A stretch of DNA of 64,000 nt from Gemella sanguinis ATCC 700632. GTDB lineage: Bacteria; Bacillota; Bacilli; Staphylococcales; Gemellaceae. Where the stretch lies: contig NZ_JNJO01000003.1 in assembly GCF_000701685.1 (NCBI RefSeq), positions 1 through 64,000 on the forward strand, in the 5' to 3' direction. The stretch's first letter is position 1; each line of letters begins with the position of its first letter. Below the pieces are notes generated by a model that made no database searches, was not told the origin of the DNA, and worked only from the letters and a program-made list of their open reading frames with translations. The position numbers were made by a program, and so were the translations under genes. Below are positions 57,067 through 64,000 of this stretch, in pieces.

Positions 57067-59253
57067 CTAATTATTTTTTTTCTGAGTAGTATTTTGAGTT
57101 GTACTATTTTTTTGGTTATTTGAACTACTATTGTTTTCTTTATTTATATCTTTAGAGTTCGCAGATTCACGGTTTACTTCTGTTATACGTATAGGATTAA
57201 CTGGTACATATGATCCATCAGAAATAAAGTAAATTAATCTATTGTTTTTAGAGATACCATAACCGTTAATATTTAATACTGCTCCATTACTCATAGTAAC
57301 ACGTACTTTACTTAATTCTTCATCTGAATAGATATTTTGTGAAGCTAGCAGTTTAATAGCTACAGGTCTAGAAATTGGGTTAGAAAGTTGATCTTCTTTT
57401 TTATCAACTCTAACAAACTTCTCATTTGCAGTTATATACTTACCAGAATGTTCTCCCGATGAGATACGGTACATCATATAACCTGCAGGAGAAACTAATT
57501 TGTCAACTTTCAGTTTAGTTCCTGCTTCTATAACATCTCCAGTATCAGACCAGTTAGCTGATTTAAATGAATGTATTTTCTTATTAACTGTAACTTCGCG
57601 ATTAACATCAAATGAATATGAAACGAAAGTACCAGCAAGTTTGGCTGTGATTTCTTCATCTTGGGCTTCTGAATCAATACGAGCTGCGTTTGCTTTTTCT
57701 TGTGCCTCTAGTATTTTTGCTTTTTCTTCAGCTTCTTTTTGTTTTTTCATTTCTTCCGTTGAATCTACTTGAGTAGTTTGAAGATCATCAAAACTAACAT
57801 AATGTTCTTGAGCAGAAGAAACAAATTTTAGTGTAATTAAGAAGAAAATAGAAAGCAGAGTAGCTAGTATTAGAGAAGTAGCAATTTTTACTTTTATATT
57901 ACTTCCTGTTTTCTTAATATTATCATAGTTTTCAACATCTTTTTTGAAGACTTTTTTCCAAATAGTTGCTTTAATACCAGTAAAAGCAGCAACGAAAATA
58001 TTTTGCAGTTTGTTGTTAGAATCTTTAACTTTAAATATAGTCTCATCTTCATTTACAACTTCTTTTTTAATACTATTAATTTCTTTTCTGAAACCAGCTA
58101 ATTTTTGTTCTAAATCAAGTTGTTTTTGAATTTTTTCAATTTGTTTTTTCTCTGCAGAAATATCTTTATTAAGTTGTTGTTTTTCAGCTATAAGAGAGTT
58201 TAATTTCTCTTTTACCGGTTGTATTTTTTCTTGTTCTTCATTTCTACGTTTTAGGCGATGAAGTAACATTTTTTGATCTTCTATTTTATCTTCTGTAATT
58301 AGTAATGAATTTTGAAGGTGTAAGAGATTATTTTCGTGTTCTCTTTTTTGATTTTCTTTTTCAAGTAATTCAATTTTCTTTTTCTCATCAGCTAATTTTT
58401 GCGCTTTTTCTCTCTCTTCGAACTCTCTTCTTCTTTTTTCAGCTTGTTCACGTTCAATGCGTTCTTGCTCTAATTTTTTCTCATGGGCAATACGTTCACG
58501 TTCAAGACGTTCTTGTTCACGTTTTTCAGCTTTTTCTTTTTCAATACGTTGGCGTTCAAGTTCTTTTTCACGAGCAATACGCTCACGTTCTAGACGCTCT
58601 TGTTCACGTTTTTCAGCTTTTTCTTTTTCAATACGTTGGCGTTCAAGTTCTTTTTCGCGAGCAATACGTTCACGTTCAAGACGCTCTTGTTCAAGTTTTT
58701 CAGCCTTTTCTTTTTCAATACGTTGACGTTCAAGACGCTCTTCTTCTTCTCTTTCAGCAGCACGACGTTTTTGCTTTTCAGCAATTTTTTGTTGTGTAAG
58801 TTCAAATTGTTTTCTTTCTTCTTCTAGTTGAATAGCACGTTGTTTAGCTTCTTTTTGTTTTTGAATAAGCTCTTCATCTTCTATCTGAACATCATCTTCT
58901 TTGTATACTTCTTTTATTTCGGGTTCATGATTAGTAACTTGTTTATTATTATCAATTTGTTTATCTTCAATTGACTGTTTACCTATATTGATTTCCTTAT
59001 TATCAGTTATATGTTTATTTTCAATAACTTCTTTTTTGTCAGTTGTTTTTTTGACTTCATTATTTAATTCTTCTTCATCTTCATGATTAGCGTCATCATC
59101 TTCAAATTCTTCAAAAGCCAATTTTTCGACTTTAGTTTTTAAATTACTTACTTGAGTTTTTAAACGCCCAAAAAAAGAAGATTTATTCTCTTTTTCTAAG
59201 TCAGAGTTAGATGATTGCTCTTCATTGAACTTTTCTTTTTCTTCGGTTGTCAT
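57067..59253 (-). CDS. membrane-anchored coiled-coil repeat protein with an extracytoplasmic C-terminal domain
   Basis: 728 residues from ATG 59253 (AAAGGA 8 bases upstream; an in-frame GTG 21 bases earlier lacks a site). Residues about 1-125 are acidic and disordered; about 130-395 form a highly charged single helix or coiled coil with three 29-residue repeats of the RIEKEKAEKREQERLERER type; a single span (ATSLILATLLSIFFLITLKF) lies near 470; about 255 residues follow outside. The outer part holds two SH3-like, wall-protein-type modules (one ends GKYITANEKFVRVD) and a Gln/Asn/Thr tail. Type II topology is expected. Possibly a spacer or scaffold linking cytoplasm and wall; no named family. 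Confidence 0.75.
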   Translation of the reverse strand: MTTEEKEKFNEEQSSNSDLEKENKSSFFGRLKTQVSNLKTKVEKLAFEEFEDDDANHEDEEELNNEVKKTTDKKEVIENKHITDNKEINIGKQSIEDKQIDNNKQVTNHEPEIKEVYKEDDVQIEDEELIQKQKEAKQRAIQLEEERKQFELTQQKIAEKQKRRAAEREEEERLERQRIEKEKAEKLEQERLERERIAREKELERQRIEKEKAEKREQERLERERIAREKELERQRIEKEKAEKREQERLERERIAHEKKLEQERIEREQAEKRRREFEEREKAQKLADEKKKIELLEKENQKREHENNLLHLQNSLLITEDKIEDQKMLLHRLKRRNEEQEKIQPVKEKLNSLIAEKQQLNKDISAEKKQIEKIQKQLDLEQKLAGFRKEINSIKKEVVNEDETIFKVKDSNNKLQNIFVAAFTGIKATIWKKVFKKDVENYDNIKKTGSNIKVKIATSLILATLLSIFFLITLKFVSSAQEHYVSFDDLQTTQVDSTEEMKKQKEAEEKAKILEAQEKANAARIDSEAQDEEITAKLAGTFVSYSFDVNREVTVNKKIHSFKSANWSDTGDVIEAGTKLKVDKLVSPAGYMMYRISSGEHSGKYITANEKFVRVDKKEDQLSNPISRPVAIKLLASQNIYSDEELSKVRVTMSNGAVLNINGYGISKNNRLIYFISDGSYVPVNPIRITEVNRESANSKDINKENNSSSNNQKNSTTQNTTQKKNN
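58469..58729 (-). repeat. three 87-bp tandem repeats within the coiled-coil gene
   Basis: Units at about 58469-58555, 58556-58642 and 58643-58729 differ by few substitutions; 87 bp equals 29 codons, so copy-number change keeps the frame. The flanking sequence continues the pattern imperfectly. Confidence 0.8.
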
Positions 59254-59444
59254 GTTAATAATCCTTTCACTCACTAGTAGGATATATTATATCATAAAAT
59301 GATGTTAATACTACATTAAAAGGAATTAAAAACCTAATAAAAAATAAAGAAAAAACTTTGCTACTCTAATTGAAATATGTTATCATTAAGTATATGTATT
59401 TTTATGGAAGGATAATGATTATTTAAATCATAAGGTAATTAATA

Positions 59445-59951
59445 ATGAAAAAAACAATTAGCTTTAAAGGCACTAATATTACAATAGAAGATAAAGTAAA
59501 TGTAGGTGATGTTTTTCCTAATTTCAAGGCAACAAATAAAGATTTATCAGACTTTAATCTTGAAGATTATAGAGGAAAAGTTTTAGTAATTAATGCATTT
59601 CCATCAGTAGATACTGGTGTTTGTGCTGTTCAGACTACTAGATTTAACCAAGAAATCAAGAATTATGATAATGCAGTAGTTATAACTGTTTCTAAAGATT
59701 TACCTTTTGCACTTGGACGTTTTTGTGCAGATAAAGGTGTAGATAATGCAGTTACTGTGTCAGACTACAAATATCGTGATTTTGAAAATCAAGCAGGTCT
59801 TTTAATTGAAGAATTAGGATTATTAGCACGTGCAGTATTTGTAGTTGATACTGAAGGTGTAGTTCGTTACAAAGAATTATGCGAAGAAGTAGGAAATGAA
59901 CCTGATTTTGAGAAAGCATTAGAAGAAGTAAAAAATCTAAGTGCGAGGTAG
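59445..59951 (+). CDS. tpx: thiol peroxidase Tpx
   Basis: 168 residues. The peroxidatic Cys60 lies in PSVDTGVCAVQTTRF and the resolving Cys94 in ALGRFCADKG, the spacing of atypical two-Cys peroxiredoxins. It reduces H2O2 and alkyl peroxides with thioredoxin. In streptococci tpx is psaD, next to psaA; here it is 20 kb away and directly followed (3 bases) by the ECF transporter genes. The start lacks a strong ribosome binding site (AAGGTAATTA). Confidence 0.94.
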   Translation: MKKTISFKGTNITIEDKVNVGDVFPNFKATNKDLSDFNLEDYRGKVLVINAFPSVDTGVCAVQTTRFNQEIKNYDNAVVITVSKDLPFALGRFCADKGVDNAVTVSDYKYRDFENQAGLLIEELGLLARAVFVVDTEGVVRYKELCEEVGNEPDFEKALEEVKNLSAR

Positions 59952-59954
59952 TAA

Positions 59955-60575
59955 ATGACGGAATTAAAATATATTAATAAAGAAGAAAACAAAAATTTGC
60001 AAATTAATGACCTTATCACTTTAGGCCTTTACACTATACTTTTAATTATAGTAATGGGAGCTGGAGTAGGTATAGGAACTCTTTTAACTTCTGTAATTTT
60101 TGGTGGTAAAGTATATTTTGCTACATATACTTCAGTAGTAGTTGCTCTAGTGTGTGGTGGAGTATATAGTTTAATCTTTAATAAAATTAATAAAAACATG
60201 GCGATATTTATTATGACTGCTATAATTGCCTTATTTATGGCACTTTCTGGACATGCGTTTATTGGTTCTATAGCTTTATTTATAGCCGCTATATGCGCAG
60301 AGTTTTTCTTTAGAAAAAATAATGAGTATTTATCATATCTGTTTTTTAATCTTGGAAATATAGGAATAATTTTACCAATGTTTTTTATGAAAGATAACTA
60401 TATTAAACATCTACAAGGAAGAAACTTTCCTCAAGAAAAAATAGATTTGGTTATGCAAAGTTCAGATATGAAAACTTTTATTTTTATAGTAGTATTTACT
60501 ATTATTTTTTCACTAGTAGGTACGTATATCGGAAGAAAAATTTATTTCAAAAACTTTAAAAAAGCAGGATTATAA
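59955..60575 (+). CDS. ECF transporter substrate-binding (S) component, MptD-like
   Basis: 206 residues with about six spans and a basic N-terminus. The build (FIGSIALFIAAICAEFFFRK, YLSYLFFNLGNIGIILPMFF) fits the MptD/Trep_Strep family of ECF S components. It determines vitamin, peptide or metal specificity, which cannot be read here. Its neighbours are the EcfT and ATPase genes, so this is a dedicated (group I) ECF system. Confidence 0.78.
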   Translation: MTELKYINKEENKNLQINDLITLGLYTILLIIVMGAGVGIGTLLTSVIFGGKVYFATYTSVVVALVCGGVYSLIFNKINKNMAIFIMTAIIALFMALSGHAFIGSIALFIAAICAEFFFRKNNEYLSYLFFNLGNIGIILPMFFMKDNYIKHLQGRNFPQEKIDLVMQSSDMKTFIFIVVFTIIFSLVGTYIGRKIYFKNFKKAGL

Positions 60576-60576
60576 T

Positions 60577-61266
60577 ATGTTGAAGTTAGATATAAGAGTG
60601 AAAATTTTAGTTCTTATTCTTGCTAATATCTTAATGTTTAAAATGATGACCTTAAATTTACATCTAGTTATTGCTGTATTATTTACACTATATCTAGGTG
60701 TAAATTCTAATTTTAGAAGAATGATGAACTTATTTTTAATATATATGTTTTTTACGGTTTATGAGATGTATTTTTCTCATACAGTAACACTAAAAGTTAT
60801 TGATAGTTTTTTATTACTAACATCGTTAATGTATAAAACACTATATTTTCCTTTGTGCGCGGGAATAGCATTAGTTAGTAGTTCTAAAGTATCAGAATTA
60901 ATATGCTTTTTAAGACAAATAAGGTTACCTAAAAAAGTGATTATAGTTTTAGCTGTTTTATTCAGATTTTTCCCAGTTCTTTTGACAGACTACAAACTTA
61001 TAAGAAACTCATTAAAAATCAAAGGTATAGGAGTTAATAGAGGATATTATTTACTACATCCAATTAAATTTTTTGAATATGTATTTGTACCATATGTAAT
61101 AATTAGTACGAATATAGCAAATGAATTGTCGGTATCGTGCTTATGTAGAGGGTTAGATAATGAGAATGAGCCTACATCATTTGTGGAATTAAAATTCAAA
61201 ATACAAGATTACATTTTCTCTATTTTGGTAATTATTGGATTTGTTTATATTATGTTTATGAGGTGA
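60577..61266 (+). CDS. ecfT: ECF transporter transmembrane (T) component
   Basis: 229 residues, about five spans. The coupling-helix region IRNSLKIKGIGVNRGYYLLH and SVSCLCRGLDNENEPTSFVE are EcfT features (the usual A-R-G motif is CRG here). It starts one base after the S-component stop and ends 4 bases before the ATPase start. Confidence 0.82.
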   Translation: MLKLDIRVKILVLILANILMFKMMTLNLHLVIAVLFTLYLGVNSNFRRMMNLFLIYMFFTVYEMYFSHTVTLKVIDSFLLLTSLMYKTLYFPLCAGIALVSSSKVSELICFLRQIRLPKKVIIVLAVLFRFFPVLLTDYKLIRNSLKIKGIGVNRGYYLLHPIKFFEYVFVPYVIISTNIANELSVSCLCRGLDNENEPTSFVELKFKIQDYIFSILVIIGFVYIMFMR

Positions 61267-61270
61267 TAAA

Positions 61271-62701
61271 TTGATAGAGTTTAAAAATTTTAATTATAAA
61301 TACATAGGATCTGAAAAATTGAATATTGAAAATTTGTCACTAAATATAAAAAAGGGAGAATGTGTTCTTTTTACTGGAAGAAGTGGATGTGGTAAAACAA
61401 CGATTCTTCGTGTGTTAAATGGTTTAGCTCCAGAGTTTTTTAACGGAGGTTTTAGTGGAGAATTAAAAGTAGCCCATCTTAAGATAGGGGATAGATTAAA
61501 GGAATTCTCTAAGGTTGTAGGTAGTGTTTTCCAAAATCCGAAAAATCAATTTTTTAATTTAGACTCAACTAGTGAATTAGCTTTTAGTATGGAAAATTAT
61601 GGTTATTCCAAGGATGAAATAGCCCAAAGAATGAATAAAATTGTTAAAGATTTTTCAGCGGAACATCTACTAGACAGGAACATACTGGAGTTAAGTGGTG
61701 GAGAAAAGCAGCGCTTAGCATTTATGGCAAGTATGATGCTAGATGCAGATGTCTATGTACTAGATGAAATAACAAGTAATTTAGATTTGAAGGCTATTGA
61801 GCTAATTGCATCTATAATGCAAACACTAAAAGATCAAGGTAAAACAATTATAGTAGCAGAACATAGAATTTATTATTTAAGAGACCTTATTGATAGAATG
61901 TATATAATAAGGGAAGGTCAGATAATTCAGGAAGTAACAAAAGATCAATTACAACATTTCGATGGTAGTCATTGTAAAACTCGTCAAATAGACTTAACGA
62001 AAGTTCAACTTAGAGAAAGATCTAAGAGGGAATATAAACAAAATTATCTCCAAATCGATAATTTAGAGTATAAAGTTAATAAAAACATATTGAAAATAAA
62101 AAACGAAAGTTTTGATTCATCTAAGATTTATACAATAATCGGAGATAATGGTTGTGGAAAAACTACATTTGCTAATGCATTAAGTGGTTTAATTAAATCA
62201 AAAAATTCAGTATTATTAAATAATATTCCATTAAAAAATAAAGATTTAATAAAAAATACGTTCCAGGTAATGCAAGATGTGAACTATCAATTATTTACAA
62301 ATCAGGTAGAAAAAGAAATTAAACTTGGTAGCAATAATCTTGAAAGATTTGATGAAGTAATAGATAAGCTAAGTATTAGACCATTTTTAAAGAGACATCC
62401 TAATACTCTATCTGGTGGGGAAAAACAAAGGGTAGCAATAGCATCAGCATTATTATCAAATAAGAATATTTTAATCTTTGATGAACCTACTAGTGGTTTA
62501 GACTATGTTAATATGATAGAATTAAGTAGTCTGATTGAAGAAATAGCCGAAGAAGATGTAGTAATATTTATTATTACTCATGACTATGAATTTCTATGTA
62601 CGATTTCGGATGAAGTACTTTACTTTGATGAAAATGGTATTAAAGAAAGAATAGAAGTCAACGAAGAAAATAAAGAAAAAATCTTAAATATAATGAGCTA
62701 A
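61271..62701 (+). CDS. ECF transporter double ATPase (two fused ABC domains)
   Basis: 476 residues with two complete ABC domains. First: Walker A FTGRSGCGKTTILRVLNG, signature LSGGEKQRLAFMASM, Walker B VYVLDEITSNLD. Second (from about 260): IGDNGCGKTTFANALSG, LSGGEKQRVAIASAL, LIFDEPTSGLD. A single protein replaces EcfA1 and EcfA2. Start is TTG 61271 after AGGTGAT. It ends in a terminator hairpin overlapping its stop. Confidence 0.92.
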   Translation: MIEFKNFNYKYIGSEKLNIENLSLNIKKGECVLFTGRSGCGKTTILRVLNGLAPEFFNGGFSGELKVAHLKIGDRLKEFSKVVGSVFQNPKNQFFNLDSTSELAFSMENYGYSKDEIAQRMNKIVKDFSAEHLLDRNILELSGGEKQRLAFMASMMLDADVYVLDEITSNLDLKAIELIASIMQTLKDQGKTIIVAEHRIYYLRDLIDRMYIIREGQIIQEVTKDQLQHFDGSHCKTRQIDLTKVQLRERSKREYKQNYLQIDNLEYKVNKNILKIKNESFDSSKIYTIIGDNGCGKTTFANALSGLIKSKNSVLLNNIPLKNKDLIKNTFQVMQDVNYQLFTNQVEKEIKLGSNNLERFDEVIDKLSIRPFLKRHPNTLSGGEKQRVAIASALLSNKNILIFDEPTSGLDYVNMIELSSLIEEIAEEDVVIFIITHDYEFLCTISDEVLYFDENGIKERIEVNEENKEKILNIMS

Positions 62702-62726
62702 TATGATTAACATATTAGCTTTTTTT
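62697..62726 (+). terminator. terminator overlapping the ATPase stop codon
   Basis: GCTAATATG-ATTAA-CATATTAGC followed by TTTTTT; the stem starts with the last codon and stop of the ATPase gene. Confidence 0.85.
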
Positions 62727-62826
62727 AGTCTGAAAAACATAAAGTAGTACCTATCAAAAAACTTGTCTAAATAGGTGTATCATGATAAAATAAATAGGTT
62801 ATATTATTAAGATAGGAGGGGTAAAA

Positions 62827-63777
62827 TTGTCTTACGCTTCGGATATGAAAAAGGAATTAACCTTAATAGAAATTACGAAAGATAGAGAATTTCTCTCGGA
62901 ATTATCAGCGTTAATAAAGATGAATGGTATTTTGACAATAGCAAATGGTAGGTTAAGTCTTAGCTTTCAAACAGAAAATGCTTCAATAGCTAGAAGGATG
63001 TATTCTCTTATAAAATATTTTTATAAGGTACATATCAATATTTCTGTTAGAAAAAAATTGAAATTAAAAAAGAATAATGTATATATATGTCGTTTAGATC
63101 AAGATGTTAAAGCAATATTAACAGATTTATATATATTAAATGATGATTACACTATGAGATTAGATATTGCAGAAGAACTAATTGATACAGAAGAGAAGAA
63201 AAAAGCTTATTTAAGAGGAGCTTTTTTAGCTGGTGGTTCAATTAATAATCCACGAACTTCAAGTTATCATATGGAGATTTTCTCTTACTATGAAGAACAT
63301 AATAAAGAATTAATGGAACTTTTAAATTCATTTAATTTAAATGCAAGAAGTTTAGAAAGAAAAAAAGGTTTTATAGTATATATAAAAGAATCGGAAAAAA
63401 TTGCAGAATTTATAAACTTAGTTGGAGCATATCAAGCATTGTTCCAATTTGAGGATGAACGTATTGTACGTGATATAAACAACTCTGTAAATAGAATGCA
63501 AAACTGCGATATGGCAAATATGAATAAAACAGTTAATGCATCTGCAAAGCAGGTTGAGGATATAAATATAATCGAAGAACGATTAGGGTTAGATAACCTT
63601 GATGATAAACTTAGAGTAGTTGCAGAAGCTAGATTAAAGTATCCTGAATATCCTCTAAAAGAAATTGCAGAAATGATAGAAGATGGAAAATTATCTAAAT
63701 CAGGATTAAATCATAGATTTAGAAAAATAGCTAAAATAGCTAAAGAATTAAAAGAAGGAACTTATCAACCAAAATAA
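62827..63777 (+). CDS. whiA: WhiA-family sporulation/cell-division regulator
   Basis: 316 residues. MSYASDMKKELTLIEI and KKAYLRGAFLAGGSINNP are WhiA hallmarks; the LAGLIDADG-like N-terminal domains are followed by a C-terminal helix-turn-helix (LKEIAEMIEDGKLSKSGLNH). Start is TTG 62827, right after AGGAGGGG. In non-sporulating Firmicutes it affects cell division and segregation. The usual rapZ-yvcK neighbours are not upstream here. Confidence 0.95.
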   Translation: MSYASDMKKELTLIEITKDREFLSELSALIKMNGILTIANGRLSLSFQTENASIARRMYSLIKYFYKVHINISVRKKLKLKKNNVYICRLDQDVKAILTDLYILNDDYTMRLDIAEELIDTEEKKKAYLRGAFLAGGSINNPRTSSYHMEIFSYYEEHNKELMELLNSFNLNARSLERKKGFIVYIKESEKIAEFINLVGAYQALFQFEDERIVRDINNSVNRMQNCDMANMNKTVNASAKQVEDINIIEERLGLDNLDDKLRVVAEARLKYPEYPLKEIAEMIEDGKLSKSGLNHRFRKIAKIAKELKEGTYQPK

Positions 63778-63790
63778 AAGGAGAAGAACA

Positions 63791-64000
63791 ATGAGTAAAT
63801 GGGATGAACAAATTTTAGTAGTAAATAGAAAAGATCTTTTTAACAATGAAGAAAATCATTTTTATGGATTTTTACCTAGAGAAGATGAAAAAGTAAAAAA
63901 AATAGTTGATACATTCACTTCGTATGAAGTAAAACGTCGTGGTGATATGGAGGAAGATAACAGTTATAAACAACTTATAGGTTATGCTGTTATTAAAGAT
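63791..64000 (+). CDS. MutT/NUDIX-related predicted phosphoesterase, N-terminal part
   Basis: 70 codons are visible from ATG 63791 (AAGGAG upstream); the gene continues beyond the window. MSKWDEQILVVNRKDLFNNE and YEVKRRGDMEEDNSYKQLIG match the N-terminus of the MutT-type predicted phosphoesterase (COG4112-like) as I recall it. The NUDIX box itself would lie outside the window, so the call is provisional. It is 13 bases after whiA and probably co-transcribed. Confidence 0.65.
   Translation, partial: MSKWDEQILVVNRKDLFNNEENHFYGFLPREDEKVKKIVDTFTSYEVKRRGDMEEDNSYKQLIGYAVIKD

Noticed and set aside
58305-58827. Several overlapping plus-strand frames rich in Phe, Ser and Arg
   Set aside because: All are shadows of the repetitive coiled-coil gene on the minus strand, kept open by its repeat structure.

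Overview
The window looks like a chromosome segment from a low-GC member of the Bacilli. Very AT-rich intergenic DNA, AGGAGG-type ribosome binding sites, a streptococcal-type psaBCA manganese transporter, a seven-gene Mrp antiporter, RNase III next to Smc, and WhiA without sporulation genes all fit a Gemella-like organism. That genus assignment is inference; no rRNA or tRNA gene is present to settle it.

Layout. 1-382: left-truncated IS3/IS150-type insertion sequence whose terminal repeat forms a hairpin over the transposase ribosome binding site. 407-2986: an NAD(P)-binding oxidoreductase with a palindromic operator candidate, a small membrane protein, and a duplicated CsbD stress-protein cluster with a 57-residue companion. 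3075-10564: an integrative islet of about 7.4 kb bounded by 48-bp direct repeats (one mismatch) that duplicate the terminator and last bases of rpmG. It carries a tyrosine integrase beside rpmG, a decayed XRE regulator, a candidate GNAT toxin/antitoxin pair, a SAP-domain protein with a membrane-protein partner, a 26-residue membrane peptide, and a promoter-terminator unit that may make a small RNA. 10560-12650: rpmG, two membrane proteins of unknown function, and decayed DNA.

12655-38600 is mostly core: transaldolase, 2-oxoacid:ferredoxin oxidoreductase korAB, an M42 aminopeptidase, a RodA/FtsW protein, mutS-mutL-miaA, a SulP transporter, recX-lepA-hemW, rnc-smc, a TDT-family transporter, and a TetR-ABC-permease operon. 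38649-41345 is psaBCA, with an MntR-like operator at the psaB promoter and a separate Fur-like palindrome before psaA. Two tiny peptide ORFs with an identical 14-base leader around the start codon lie beside it. 42192-43535 is glmM, and 43741-49488 is mrpABCDEFG. The right part holds deoD-pgcA, a hot-dog thioesterase, a decayed Lys/Glu/Ala-rich gene, pepT, metG, a membrane-anchored coiled-coil protein with three 87-bp tandem repeats, tpx, an ECF-type transporter (S, T and fused double ATPase), whiA, and the start of a MutT-family gene cut by the window edge.

How it fits together: PsaBCA and Tpx point to manganese-based oxidative-stress tolerance; Mrp to Na+/H+ homeostasis; KorAB, TalC, DeoD, PgcA and GlmM to central carbon, nucleoside and wall-precursor metabolism; PepT and the M42 enzyme to peptide use. 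The most novel part is the rpmG islet, whose cargo I could not assign to a described system.
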